Shown here: piece by piece, positions 1 to 13,150 of the stretch
Numbering within the stretch: position 1 is the first letter of the stretch
How the letters are laid out: each line of letters opens with the position of its first letter
NCBI RefSeq assembly: GCF_016802725.1
Contig: NC_052676.1
Location: forward strand, 8,712,436-8,776,435
Direction: 5' to 3'
DNA length: 64,000 bases
DNA from: Solenopsis invicta
Lineage: Eukaryota; Arthropoda; Insecta; Hymenoptera; Formicidae
Notes under the pieces: generated by a model
The model's input: only the letters and a program-made list of their open reading frames with translations
Databases searched by the model: none
Told to the model about the DNA's origin: nothing
Translations under genes and position numbers: made by a program

Positions 1-3000
1 AATTCGCAAAAAAAATTTTTCTCAAAAATTTCGAACTTTGACTGATATAACTCTTATGTTTTTCACTTTAGCGATTCGATCAATCATGATAAAAGTTAGA
101 AATCTTCTAGGGGCTATCAGAACACAGAAATATTGGAGAAATTCGCAAAAAAAATTTTACTCAAAAATTTCGAACTTTGACTGGATATAAGTCTTTCGTA
201 TTTTCACTTTAGCGATTCGATTCATCATGATAAAAGTTAGAACTCTTCTAGGGAATATCAGAACACAGAAATATTGGAGAAATTCGCAAAAAAAATTTTA
301 CTCAAATATTTCAAACTTTGACAGTTATAAGCCTTTCGTTTTTCACTTTAGCGATTAGATTCATCATGATAAATGTTAGAACTCTTCTAGGGGCTATCAG
401 AACACAGGAATATTGGAGTAATTCGCAAAAAAGTTTTACTCAAATATTTCGAACTTTGACTGATTTAACTCTTATGTTTTTCACTTTAGCGATTCGATCA
501 ATCATGATAAAAGTTAGAAATCTTCTAGGGGCTATCAGAACACAGAAATATTGGAGAAATTCGCAAAAAAAATTTTACTCAAAAATTTCGAACTTTGACT
601 GGATATAAGCCTTTCGATTTTCACTTTAGCGATTCGATTCATCATGATAAAAGTTAGAATTCTTCTAGGGACTATCAGAACACAGAAGTATTGGAGAAAT
701 TAGCAAAAAAAATTTTACTCAAATATTTCGAACTTTGACTGGATATAAGTCTTTCGATTTTCACTCTAGCTATTCGAATAGTCATAATAAATGTTAGAAC
801 TCTTCTAGGGAACTATCAGAACACAGAAATATTGGAGAAATTCGCAAAAAAAATTTTACTCAAAAATTTCGAACTTTGACTGATATAAGTCTTTCGTTTT
901 TCACTTTAGCGATTCGATCGATCATGATAAAGGTTAGAATTCTTCTGGGGCTATCAGAACACAGAGATATTGGAAAAAATAGCAAAAAAAGTTTTACTCA
1001 AAATTTCGAACTTTGACTGATATAAGCTCTTTCGTTTTTCACTTTAGCGATTCGATCAATCATGATAAAAGTTAGAAATCTTCTAGGGGCTATCAGAACA
1101 CAGAAATATTGGAGAAATTCGCAAAAAAAATTTTACTCAAAAATTTCGAACTTTGATGGATATAAGTCTTTCGATTTTCACTTTAGCGATTCGATTCATC
1201 ATGATAAAAGTTAGAACTCTTCTAGGGAATATCAGAACACAGAAATATTGGAGAAATTCGCAAAAAAAATTTTACTCAAAAATTTCGAACTTTGACGCAT
1301 ATAAGTCTTTCGATTTTCACTTTAGCGATTCGATTCATCATGAAAGAAGTTAGAACTCTTCTGGTGGCTATCAGAACTCAGAGATATTGGAGAAAATTCG
1401 CAAAAAAAATTTTACTCAATAATTTCGAACTTTGACTGATATAAGTCTTTCGTTTTTCACTTTAGCGATTCGATTCATCATGATAAAAGTTAGAACTCTT
1501 CTAGGGGCTATCAGAACACAGAAGTATTGGAGAAATTAGCAAAAAAAATTTTACTCAAAAATTCGAACTTTGACGGATATAAGTCTTTCGATTTTCACTT
1601 TAGCGATTCGATTCATCATGAAAGAAGTTAGAACTCTTCTAGTGGCTATCAGAACACAGAGATATTGGAGAAAATTGCAAAAAAGATTTTACTCAAAAAT
1701 TTCGAACTTTGACTGATATAAGTCTTTCGTTTTTCACTTTAGCGATTCGATTCATCATGATAAAGGTTAGAAATCTTCTAGGGGCTATTAGAACGCAGAA
1801 ATATTGGAGAAATTCGCAAAAAAAATTTTACTTAAATATTTCGAACTTTGACGGATATAAGTTTTTCGACATTCACTTTAGCGATTCGATTCATCATGAT
1901 AAAATTTAGAATTCTTCTAGGGACTATCAGAACACAGAAGTATTGGAGAAATTAGCAAAAAAAATTTTACTGAAAAATTTTGAACTTTGACGGATATAAG
2001 TCTTTCGATTTTCACTTTAGCGATTAGATTCATCATGAAAGAAGTGAGAACTCTTCTAGGGGTTATCAGAACACAGAGATACTGGAAAAAATCGCCAAAA
2101 AAATTTTAGTCAAAGCTTTCGAACTTTGACGGCTATAAGCCTTTCGTTTTTCACTTTAGCGCTTCGATTCATCATGATAAAAGTTAGAAATTTTCTATGG
2201 GCTATCAGAACACAGAAATATTGGAGAAATTCGTAAAAAAAATTTTACTAAAAAATTTTAAACTTTGACTGATATAAGTCTTTTGTTTTTCACTTGAGCG
2301 ATTCGATTCATCATGATAAAAGTTAAAACTCTTCTAGGGGCTATCAGAACACAGGAATATTGGAGTAATTCGCAAAAAAATTTAATCAAATATTTCAAAC
2401 TTTGACTGATATAAGTCTTTTGTTTTTCACTTTAGCGATTCGATTCATCATGATAAAAGTTAAAACTCTTCTAGGGGCTATCAGAACACAGAAATATTGG
2501 AGAAATTGGCAAAAAAATTTTACTCAAAAATTTCGAACTTTGACTGATATAAGTCTTTCGTTTTTCACTTTAGCGATTCGATTCATCATGATAAAATTTA
2601 AAATTTTTCTAGGGACTATCAGAACACAGAAGTATTGGAGAAATTAGCAAAAAAAATTTTACTCAAATATTTCGAACTTTGACTGATAGAAATCTTTCGT
2701 TTTTCACTTTAGCGATTCGATCGATCATGATAAAGGTTAGAATTCTTCTGGGGGCTATCAGAACACAGAGATATTGGAAAAAATGGCAAAAAAAATTTTA
2801 CTCAAACTTTCGAACTTTGACTGATATAAGGCTTTCGTTTTTCACTTTAGCGATTCGATCAATCATGATAAAAGTTAGAACTCTTCTAGGGGCTGTCAGA
2901 ACACAGAAGTATTGGAGAAATTCGCAAAAAAAATTTTACTCAAAAATTACGAACTTTGATGGATATAAGTCTTTCGATTTTCACTCTAGCTATTTGAATC

Positions 3001-6000
3001 GTCATGATAAAAGTTAGAACTCTTCTAGGGAATATGAGAACACAGAAATATTAGAGAAATTCCCAAAAAAATTTTACTCAAAAATTTCGAACTTTGACTG
3101 ATATAACTCTTATGTTTTTCACTTTAACGATTCGATCGATCATGGTAAAAGTTAGAACTCTTCTAGGGAATATCAGAACACAGAAATATTGGAGAAATTC
3201 CTGAAAAAAATTTTACTCAAAAATTTCGAACTTTGACGGATATAAGTCTTTCGATTTTCACTTTAGCGATTCGATCCATCATGATAAAGTTAGAACTCTT
3301 CTGAGAGCTATCAGAACACAGAAATATTGGAGAAATTCGCAAAAAAATTTTACTCAAAAATTTCGAACTTTGACTGATATAAGTCTTTCGACATTCACTT
3401 TAGCGATTCGATTCATAATGATAAACGTTAGAACTCTTCTAGGGGCTATCAGAACACAAAAATATTGAAGAAATTGGCAAAAAAAATTATACTCAAAAAT
3501 TTCGAATTTTGACTGATATAACTCTTATGTTTTTCACTTTAACGATTCGATCCATTATCATAAAAGTTAGAACTCTTCTGGTGGCTATCAGAACACAGAG
3601 ATATTGGAGAAAATTGCAAAAAAAATTTTACTCAAAAATTTCGAACTTTGACTGATAGAAGTCTTTCGTTTTTCACTTTAGCGATTCGATCGATCATGAT
3701 AAAGGTTAGAATTCTTCTGGGGGCTATCAGAACACAGAAATATTGGAGAAATTCGCACAAAAAATTATACTCAAAAATTACGAACTTTGATGGATATAAG
3801 TTTTTCGATTTTCACTTTAGCGTTTCGATTCATCATGATAAAAGTTAGAACTTTTCAAGGGGCTATCAGAACAGAGAAATATTGGAGAAATTCGCAAAAA
3901 AAATTATACTCAAAAAGTTCGAACTTTGACTGATATAAGTCTTAAGTTTTTCACTTTAACGATTCGATCGATCATGATAAAAGTTACAACTCTTCTAGGG
4001 ACTATCAGAACACAGAAATATTGGAGAAATTCGCAAAAAAAATTTTACTCAAAAATTTCGAACTTTGACGGATATAAGTCTTTCTATTTTCACTTTAGCG
4101 ATTCGATTCATCATGATAAAAGTTAGAACTATTCTAGGGGCTATCAGAACACAGAAATATTGGAGAAATTCGCAAAAAAAATTTTACTCAAAAATTTCGA
4201 ACTTTGACTGATATAACTCTTATGTTTTTCACTTTAGCGATTCGATCAATCATGATTAAAGTTAGAAATGTTCTATGGGCTATCAGAACACAGAATTATT
4301 GGAGAAATTCGCAAAAAAAGTTTTACTCAAAAATTTCGAACTTTGACGGATATAAGTCTTTCTATTTTCACTTTAGCGATTCGATTCATCATGATAAAAG
4401 TTAGAACTCTTCTAGGGAATATCAGAACACAGAAATATTGGAGAAATTCGCAAAAAAATTTTACTCAAATATTTCAAACTTTGACAGTTATAAGCCTTTC
4501 GTTTTTCACTTTAGCGATTCGATTCATCATGATAAAAGTTAGAACTTTTCTAGGGGCTATCAGAACACAGGAATATTGGAGTAATTCGCAAAAAAAATTT
4601 TACTCAAATATTTCGAACTTTGACTGATATAACTCTTATGTTTTTCACTTTAGCGATTCGATCAATAATGATAAAAGTTAGAAATCTTCTAGGGGCTATC
4701 AGAACACAGAAATATTGGAAAAATTCGCAAAAAAAATTTTACTCAAAAATTACGAACTTTGATGGATATAAGCCTTTCGATTTTCACTTTAGCGATTCGA
4801 TTCATCATGATAAAATTTAGAATTTTTCTAGGGACTATCAGAACACAGAAGTATTGGAGAAATTAGCAAAAAAAATTTTACTCAAATATTTCGAACTTTG
4901 ACTGATATAAGTCTTTCGATTTTCACTCTAGCTATTCGAATCGTCATAATAAAAGTTAGAACTCTTCTAGGGAATATCAGAACACAGAAATATTGGAGAA
5001 ATTCGCAAAAAAAATTTTACTCAAAAATTTCGAACTTTGACTGATAGAAGTCTTTCGTTTTTCACTTTAGCGATTCGATCGATCATGATAAAGGTTAGAA
5101 TTCTTCTGGGGGCTATCAGAACACAGAGATTTTGGAAAAAATAGCAAAAAAAATTTTACTCAAAACTTTCGAACTTTGACTGAAGTAAGCCTTTCGTTTT
5201 TCACTTTAGCGATTCGATCAATCATGATAAAAGTTAGAAATCTTCTAGGGGCTATCAGGACACAGAAATATTGGAGAAATTCGCAAAAAAATTTTACTCA
5301 AAAATTACGAACTTTGATGGATATAAGTCTTTCGATTTTCACTTTAGCGATTCGATTCATCATGATAAAAGTTAGAACTCTTCTAGGGAATATCAGAACA
5401 CAGAAATATTGGAGAAATTCGCAAAAAAAATTTTACTCAAAAATTTCGAACTTTGACGCATATAAGTCTTTCGATTTTCACTTTAGCGATTCGATTCATC
5501 ATGAAAGAAGTTAGAACTCTTCTAGGTGGCTATCAGAACACAGAGATATTGGAGAAAATTCGCAAAAAGAATTTTACTCAATAATTTCGAACTTTGACTG
5601 ATATAAGTCTTTCGTTTTTCACTTTAGCGATTCGATTCATCATGATAAAATTTAGAATTTTTCTAGGGACTATCAGAACACAGAAGTATTGGAGAAATTA
5701 GCAAAAAAAATTTTACTCAAATATTTCGAACTTTGACTGATAGAAGTCTTTCGTTTTTCACTTTAGCGATTCGATCGATCATGATAAAGGTTAGAATTCT
5801 TCTGGGGGCTATCAGAACACAGAGATATTGGAAAAAATGGCAAAAAAAATTTTACTCAAACTTTCGAACTTTGACTGATATAAGGCTTTCGTTTTTCACT
5901 TTAGCGATTCGATCAATCATGATAAAAGTTAGAACTCTTCTAGGGGCTGTCAGAACACAGAAATATTGGAGAAATTCGCAAAAAAAATTTTACTCAAAAA

Positions 6001-9000
6001 TTTCGAACTTTGACGGATATAAGTCTTTCGACATTCACTTTAGCGATTCGATTCATAATGATAAACGTTAGAACTCTTCTAGGGGCTATCAGAACACAAA
6101 AATATTGGAGAAATTGGCAAAAAAAAATATACTCAAAAATTTCGAGTTTTGACTGTTATAACTCTTATGTTTTTCACTTTAACGATTCGATCCATTATCA
6201 TAAAAGTTAGAACTCTTCTGGTGGCTATCAGAACACAGAGATATTGGAGAAAATTGCAAAAAAAATTTTACTCAAAATTTCGAACTTTGACTGATATAAG
6301 CCTTTCGTTTTTCACTTTAGCGATTCGATCAATCATGATAAAAGTTAGAACTCTTCTAGGGGCTGTCAGAACACAGAAGTATTGGAGAAATTCGCAAAAA
6401 AAATTTTACTCAAAAATTACGAACTTTGATGGATATAAGTCTTTCGATTTTCACTCTAGCTATTTGAATCGTCATGATAAAAGTTAGAACTCTTCTAGGG
6501 AATATGAGAACACAGAAATATTAGAGAAATTCCCAAAAAAATTTTACTCAAAAATTTCGAACTTTGACTGATATAACTCTTATGTTTTTCACTTTAACGA
6601 TTCGATCGATCATGGTAAAAGTTAGAACTCTTCTAGGGAATATCAGAACACAGAAATATTGGAGAAATTCCTAAAAAAAATTTTACTCAAAAATTTCGAA
6701 CTTTGACGGTATAAGTCTTTCGATATACACTTTAGCGATTCGATCCATCACGATAAAAGTTAGAACTCTTCTGAGAGCTATCAGAACACAGAAAGATTGG
6801 AGAAATTCGCAAAAAAATTTTACTCAAAAATTTCGAACTTTGACTGATATAAGTCTTTCGACATTCACTTTAGCGATTCGATTCATAATGATAAACGTTA
6901 GAACTCTTCTAGGGGCTATCAGAACACAAAAATATTGAAGAAATTGGCAAAAAAAATTATACTCAAAAATTTCGAATTTTGACTGATATAACTCTTATGT
7001 TTTTCACTTTAACGATTCGATCCATTATCATAAAAGTTAGAACTCTTCTGGTGGCTATCAGAACACAGAGATATTGGAGAAAATTGCAAAAAAAATTTTA
7101 CTCAAAATTTCGAACTTTGACTGATATAAGTCTTTCGTTTTTCACTTTAGCGATTCGATTCATCATGATAAAATTTAAAATTTTTCTAGGGACTATCAGA
7201 ACACAGAAGTATTGGAGAAATTAGCAAAAAAAATTTTACTCAAATATTTCGAACTTTGACTGATATAAGTCTTTCGATTTTTACTCTAACTATTCGAATC
7301 GTCATAATAAAAGTTAGAACTCTTCTAGGGAATATCAGAACGCAGAAATATTGGAGAAATTCCTAAAAAAAATTTTACTCAAAAATTTCGAACTTTGACT
7401 GATAGAAGTCTTTCGTTTTTCACTTTAGCGATTCGATCGATCATGATAAAGGTTAGAATTCTTCTGGGGGCTATCAGAACACAGAAATATTGGAGAAATT
7501 CGCACAAAAAATTATACTCAAAAATTACGAACTTTGATGGATATAAGTTTTTCGATTTTCACTTTAGCGTTTCGATTCATCATGATAAAAGTTAGAACTT
7601 TTCAAGGGGCTATCAGAACACAGAAATATTGGAGAAATTCGCAAAAAAAATTTTACTGAAAAATTTTGAACTTTGACGGATATAAGTCTTTCGATTTTCA
7701 CTTTAGCGATTAGATTCATCATGAAAGAAGTGAGAACTCTTCTAGGGGTTATCAGAACACAGAGATACTGGAAAAAATCGCCAAAAAAATTTTACTCAAA
7801 GCTTTCGAACTTTGACTGCTATGAACCTTTCGTTTTTCACTTTAGCGCTTCGATTCATCATTATAAAAGTTAGTACTCTTCTAGGGGCTATCAGAACACC
7901 GGAATATTGGAGTAATTAAAAAAAAAATTTACTCAAATATTTCGAAATTTGAATGATATAACTTTTATGTTTTTCACTTTAGCGATTCGTTCAATCATGA
8001 TAAAAGTTAAAAATTTTCTATGGGCTATCAAAACACAGAAATATTGGAGAAATTCGTAAAAAAAATTTTACTAAAAAATTTTAAACTTTGACTGATATAA
8101 GCCTTTCGTTTTTCACTTTAGCGTTTCGATTGATCATGATAAAAGTTAGAACTCTTCTAGGGGCTATCAGAACACAGGAATATTGTAGTAATTCGCAAAA
8201 AAAAATTTTACTCAAATATTTCGAACTTTGACTGATATAACTATTATGTTTTTCACTTTAGCGATTCGATCAATCATGATAAAAGTTAGAAATCTTCTAG
8301 GGGCTATCAGAACACAAAAATATTGGAGAAATTGGCAAAAAAAAATATACTCAAAAATTTCGAGTTTTGACTGATATAACTCTTATGTTTTTCACTTTAA
8401 CGATTCGATCCATTATCATAAAAGTTAGAACTCTTCTGGTGGCTATCAGAACACAGAGATATTGGAGAAAATTGCAAAAAAAATTTTACTCAAAATTTCG
8501 AACTTTGACTGATATAAGTCTTTCGTTTTTCACTTTAGCGATTCGATTCATCATTATAAAAGTTAGAACTCTTCTAGGGGCTATTAGAACACAGGAATAT
8601 TGGAGTAATTCAAAACAAAATTTTACTCATATATTTCGAAATTTGACTGATATAACTTTTATGTTTTTCACTTTAGCGATTCGATCAATCATGATAAAAG
8701 TTAGAAATTTTCTATGGGCTATCAGAACACAGAAATATTGGAGAAATTCGTAAAGAAAATTTTACTAAAAAATTTTAAACTTTGACTGATGTAAGTCTTT
8801 CGTTTTTCACTTTAGCAATTCGATCGATCATGATAAAGGTTAGAATTCTTCTGGGGGCTATCAGAACACAGAGATATTGGAAAAAATAGCAAAAAAAGTT
8901 TTACTCAAACTTTCGAACTTTGACTGATATAAGCCTTTCGTTTTTCACTTTAGCGATTCGATCAATCATGATAAAAGTTAGAACTCTTCTAGGGGCTGTC

Positions 9001-10412
9001 AGAACACAGAAATATTGGAGAAATTCGCAAAAAAAATTATACTCCAAAATTCCGAACTTTGACTGATATAAGTCTTAAGTTTTTCACTTTAACGATTCGA
9101 TTCATCATGATAAAAGTTAGAACTCTTTTAGGGGCTATCAGAACACAGAAATAATGGAGAAATTCGCAAAAAAAATTTTACTCAAAAATTGCGAACTTTG
9201 ACGAATATAAGTCTTTCGATTTTCACTTTAGCGATTCGATTCATCATGAAAGAAGTTAGAACTCTTCTAGGGGCTATCAGAACACAGAGATACTGGAAAA
9301 AATCGCAAAAAAAATTTTACTCAAAACTTTCAAACTTTGACTGCTATAAGCATTTCGTTTTTCACTTTAGCGCTTCGATTCATCATTATAAAAGTTAGAA
9401 CTCTTCTAGGGGCTATCAGAACACAGGAATATTGGAGTAAATTCAAAAAAAAATTTTACTCAAATATTTCGAAATTTGACTGATATAACTTTTATGTTTT
9501 TCACTTTAGCGATTCGATCAATCATGATAAAAGTTAGAAATCTTCTAGGGGCTATCAGAACACAGAAATATTGGAGAAATTCGCAAAAAAAATTTTACTC
9601 AAAAATTTTAAACTTTGACTGATATAAGTCTTTCGTTTTTCACTTTAGCGATTCGATCGATCATGATAAAAGTTAGAACTCTTCTGAGGGCTATCAGAAC
9701 ACAGAAATATTGGAGATAATCGCAAAAAAAATTTTACTCAGAAATTTTAAACTTTGACTGATATAAGTCTTTCGTTTTTCACTTTAGCGATTCGATCAAT
9801 CGTGATAAAAGTTAGAAGTCTTCTGGGGGCTATCAGAACACAGAGATATTGGAGAAAGTCGCAAAAAAAATTTTACTAAAATATTTCGGTCTTTGACTGA
9901 TATAACACTTTAGTTCTTCACTTTAGCGATTCGATCAATCATGTAAAAGTTAGAACTCTTCTAGGGGCTATCAGAACACAGAAATATTGGAGAAATTCGC
10001 AAAAAAGCTTTTAATCAAATATTTCGAACTTTGACTGATATAACACTTTAGTTTTTCACTTTAGCGATTAGATCAATCATGTTAAAAGTTAGAACTCTTC
10101 TAGGGGCTATCAGAACACAGAAATATTGGAGAAATTTGCTAAAAAAGTTTTACTCAAAAATTTCGAACTTTGACCGATATAAGACTTTCGTTTTTCACTT
10201 TAGCGATTCGATCGATCATGATAAAAGTTAGAACTCTTCTGGGGGCTATCAGAACACAGAAATATTGGAGATATTCGCAAAAAATTTTTACTCAAAAATT
10301 TTAAACTTTGACTGATATAAGTCTTTCGTTTTTCACTTTAGCGATTCGATCGATCATGATAAAAGTTAGAAATCTTCTAGGGGCTATCAGAACACAGAAA
10401 TATTGGAGAAAT

Positions 10413-10417
<5 letters not shown>
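1..10417. repeat. 139-bp satellite DNA array, about 75 monomers
   Basis: Head-to-tail monomers averaging about 139 bp fill the whole stretch. Each carries the same landmarks in order: GAACTTTGACTGATATAAG, TTTTCACTTTAGCGATTCGA, ATCATGATAAAAGTTAGAA, TCTTCTAGGGGCTATCAGAA, ATTGGAGAAATTCGC and an A-run followed by TTTTACTCAAA. The array is already running at base 1, so it extends beyond the window. Monomers differ by point changes and 1-2 bp indels. Blocks of several monomers recur nearly unchanged at offsets of about 2218, 3054, 3470, 3747 and 4161 bp (16, 22, 25, 27 and 30 monomers). Short open frames of 66-128 codons recur once per monomer, but 139 is not a multiple of 3 and nothing constrains them, so they are not genes. 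Likely pericentromeric or interstitial heterochromatin. Confidence 0.97.
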
Positions 10418-10448
<31 letters not shown>

Positions 10449-10474
10449 ACACACACACACACACATACACACAC
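10416..10474. repeat. (CA)n microsatellite ending the satellite
   Basis: An almost pure CA run with one G and one T interruption. It begins inside a satellite monomer, exactly where ATTCGCA normally continues into the A-run, and marks the right end of the array. The sequence after it is unrelated to the monomer. Confidence 0.95.
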
Positions 10475-10581
10475 GATGTACAAAAATCCGACCGGCAACC
10501 TCCACGTGTTGCACATTGGGTAATGCTAATGTCGGCGGTAGACGTCATTTTTCGGAAAAATGTACTGTAAAAAATATATAT

Positions 10582-11240
10582 CTTCAAAGTCTTGTAACTC
10601 GGTCAAAAAAAATCGTAGAAAAAATTTTAAATAAAGCATTTTGTAGAGAAAATGTCATACTTTGAGGCACTTGCATTGGATTTGTCGAGAAAAATTTTTT
10701 TATTGAGCTACAGGCTGTTAAATATACGTTATTTTAAGGAAAAAACAGTGTATCTTTTTTGGGGCATAGTACTAAGAAATTGAGATAATTTTTGAAAACC
10801 GTTAAAAGCATGTTAAAGCTGAAACTTCGAGCTTTAAAATGGTTTTTTGATTTTTTGTCTACGATGATTTTTCACGGAGTACGTATATCATTTGTAAAAA
10901 ATGCAGGTTTAGCTTCAAAGTTGCGTAACTCGGTTAAAAAAAATCGTAGAGAAATTTTTGAAAAAGCATTTTGTAGGTAAAATGTTGTAGTTTATGAAAT
11001 TTTACTTGAATTATTCGAAAAAAATTTGTTGGTCGATCTGCAAAGTGTCAAAAATACGAAATTTTAACGAACAAAACAAGGTGTGCTTTTTTACTGCATA
11101 AGACAAGGAAGTTAAAAGAATTTTGAAAATCTGCTGGTAGAACGTTAAAGCTCGATCTTCAAGCTTCAAAATGCTTTTTTTATTTTTTATCTACGATGAT
11201 TTTTCACCGAGTTACAGTCATTTGAAAATAGCCTAATTTT
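10582..11240. repeat. Two tandem diverged copies of a 331-bp unit
   Basis: The first unit starts at 10582 with CTTCAAAGTCTTGTAACTCGG and the second at 10913 with CTTCAAAGTTGCGTAACTCGG. Both continue through AAAAAATCGTAGA, GCATTTTGTAG and GTTAAAGCT and end in CTACGATGATTTTTCAC. They are clearly homologous but well diverged. A fragment near 34455 (AAAAAATCGTAGAGAAATTTT) resembles the same unit. It may be the remnant of a second satellite family or part of a mobile element. Confidence 0.8.
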
Positions 11241-11471
11241 TGGTGTCTGGAAAGTGTTCCCTATTTTTTTTTGAGTAGTGTATGATTGTGCAAAATATGG
11301 GCATAAACGTATTGATATGTATTAATATCAATGTTAATGTAAATAATTCAGACTATAATAAATAAAAAATTACGCGAAAGTAGACGTAATTAATCATTTG
11401 TGCACATTCTCGACCCCTGTTCTGGATGCAACATACGCGATACGCGTCAGATTTTATTTGCAGCAAAATGA
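11241..11471. other. Gene-free AT-rich sequence
   Basis: I see no coding frame, RNA gene or clear repeat here. It separates the 331-bp tandem pair from the MITE cluster. Confidence 0.6.
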
Positions 11472-11541
11472 ATGTTAGCACGGACAGCAATCTACATCCA
11501 TTTCTCGAGAGATGGATGTGGGTTGTTGTCCGTGCTAACAT
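11472..11541. repeat. 70-bp hairpin, MITE-like
   Basis: The left arm ATGTTAGCACGGACAGCAA pairs with the right arm TTGTTGTCCGTGCTAACAT, and ACATCCAT pairs with ATGGATGT around a CTCGAGA centre. It probably belongs to, or is the core of, a short foldback element. Confidence 0.75.
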
Positions 11542-11786
11542 CCATACTGTTTTTAACGGCGGGTTGCAAAATGGATGTGACACGTAGTTCCTATTCTGAC
11601 CAGAATAGATGTGCGTCACTAGTGTACAGGAGTTTCGAAGCGTTATAGGAAAAGGCCGCCGTGGCCGCTCTCAGGTTCCTCTCTGATCTGACCAATCTGG
11701 CAAGTTAGATTTAACGATCATGCGTGATGAATATCTAGATACGATGCGTGTGTTTGGACGCCTAATCTTCTTAGGGAAGGTTAATA

Positions 11787-11927
11787 GGAGGGTCCCAGAT
11801 GAGCACAGACCCGATCGGACACTACCAATCACGTAATCAAATCTAACCTAACCAACGGAAATACTCTAGGCATCGGCCGCTATAATTGGTGGTGCCCAAT
11901 TGGGTCTGTGCGCAACTGGGACCCTCC
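11787..11927. mobile_element. MITE with GGAGGGTCCCAG termini
   Basis: Terminal inverted repeats of roughly 45 bp begin GGAGGGTCCCAGATGAGCAC on the left and end GCGCAACTGGGACCCTCC on the right. Pairing continues through ACAGACCC/GGGTCTGT and ACTACCAAT/ATTGGTGGT. There is no coding capacity, so this is a non-autonomous DNA element of unknown superfamily. Confidence 0.8.
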
Positions 11928-11994
11928 CACATTCATTAATGATCACTTGTGTACCATGATTGGCCAACTCCCGCCGCGCGGCAAGTCTTAAGCC

Positions 11995-12139
11995 CGTATC
12001 AGACTACGCATTGAAAATTGAAGATTAAAAATTGAGGTTTTACCAATCAAAATAAAAGGAGTTAAAATTTGCTTGTTTTGATTGGTCAAATTTCAATCTT
12101 TAATCTTCAATCTCAATCTTCAATGCGTAGTCTGATACG
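11995..12139. mobile_element. MITE family A, copy 1
   Basis: A 145-bp foldback with termini CGTATCAGACTACGCATTGA and TCAATGCGTAGTCTGATACG. The interior holds the paired motifs ACCAATCAAAA and TTTTGATTGGT. A second, more degenerate copy lies at 46841-46979. Confidence 0.88.
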
Positions 12140-12381
12140 AACTTTACCGCCTCCTATGTGCACGAGGCATTAGTGTACACTTAAAATGAAATAGATAGTT
12201 TGAAAGTTAAGCCTGCCGCAGACGATACGTTTTTTCTTACTGGATTTCTAACTGGATTTTCTTACTTGCTACCGTACGGGCAATGGTACTGGCAGTGCTA
12301 CTGGCCGTGGCTTCACATGGTGTGAGTTTTCGTACGGGCTGAGCAACTGAAATTTGTTTCATAGAAGCGGCACGCTTAAAT

Positions 12382-12687
12382 ATGGATGAGATAGATGAGA
12401 TGGATGAAATTATTGCAACAGTTGTACATTGTCGTAAAATTGCTATTGCATTATTTTTAATTATTGAAAAATTGCGACAACAAAATAAATATCGCCGACG
12501 TTTATGGAGCCGACAGTCAATACATTCTTTAATGTCTTACTTTTACTGTGCTTATTATGGTAATTTGGTGTGTTTATCGCATATAAACATGGTTCCTATT
12601 AGTAGGCCTCTATTAAACATAAAATACTTTTTTTTGGACTATTTTGAAGTCTTTTCATTTTTGCACGACGTCATGTTTGCGAAGTGA
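12382..12687 (+). pseudogene. Degenerate transposase-like frame inside the Harbinger-type element
   Basis: A 101-codon open frame lies near the left end of the transposon. The first 45 residues, acidic then basic (MDEIDEMDEI, IIEKLRQQNK, YRRRLWSRQS), resemble the N-terminus of PIF/Harbinger nuclease proteins. The rest is aromatic-rich, lacks any DDE catalytic signature and stops early. It is best read as the remnant of a deleted transposase and is not expected to function. Similarity is judged by eye only. Confidence 0.4.
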
Positions 12688-12886
12688 ATTCACGTTTGAA
12701 CTTTGACAACACTTCGACAGTATAACCCAGTATAACCTATACAGACTGCGTCCTGATTGGCTTTCACAATAAACCAGTACAGAATCACGTAAGAAAAATA
12801 GGACATGATCTATTACAAAAATCCAGTACGCGAGCCAGTAGCGTAGCCCGTAAGCTACCCATTTCCAGTACGGGAGCACGTAAGGG

Positions 12887-13029
12887 TCAATGCACACAGG
12901 ACGCGTCAACGCGTTACGCGTGGCGGATAGCCAATCATTCTTTTGCTTTCTTATTTCTTTCCATAAAAGCGAAAAAATGATTGGCTACCTCGCCATGCGT
13001 AACGCGTTGACGCGTATTGTGTGCATTGA
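12887..13029. mobile_element. Palindromic MITE nested in the Harbinger-type element
   Basis: The arms TCAATGCACACAGG with ACGCGTCAACGCGTTACGCG, and the mirror set ending GTGTGCATTGA, pair over about 45 bp. TAGCCAATCATT and AATGATTGGCTA continue the stem. It sits among the host element's subterminal CACGTAAG repeats, so it probably inserted later. Confidence 0.75.
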
Positions 13030-13150
13030 GCATAAGACTGCCAGTATAGGAGCACGTAAGCAATCCCGTAAGAAAAAACGTATCGTCTGCGGCAGGCTTT
13101 AGCCAAAGCAAGAAGGAACGTTCTAGTGCAGGAATAGAAAACAAGTCTAT

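Larger units (their letters stand above)
12207..13101. mobile_element. PIF/Harbinger-type DNA transposon, non-autonomous, with TTA target duplication
   Basis: The element is 12210-13098, flanked by TTA at 12207-12209 and 13099-13101. Its ends AGCCTGCCGCAGACGATACG and the exact reverse complement continue into TTTTTTCTTAC, giving a terminal inverted repeat of about 31 bp. Subterminal copies of CCGTAC and CACGTAAG occur at both ends. A 101-codon frame at 12382-12687 begins MDEIDEMDEI and contains RRLWSRQSIH, which loosely recalls the start of Harbinger nuclease proteins but then degenerates. A paralogous empty site at 27734-27790 confirms both the boundaries and the 3-bp duplication. The PIF/Harbinger assignment rests on the TTA duplication and weak protein resemblance. 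Confidence 0.85.

Noticed and set aside
318..9398. Numerous 66-128-codon frames with FTLAIR and RTQKYWRNSQKKF motifs
   Set aside because: They are the satellite monomer read in one frame. They recur once per 139 bp, shift frame at each monomer and end at arbitrary points.
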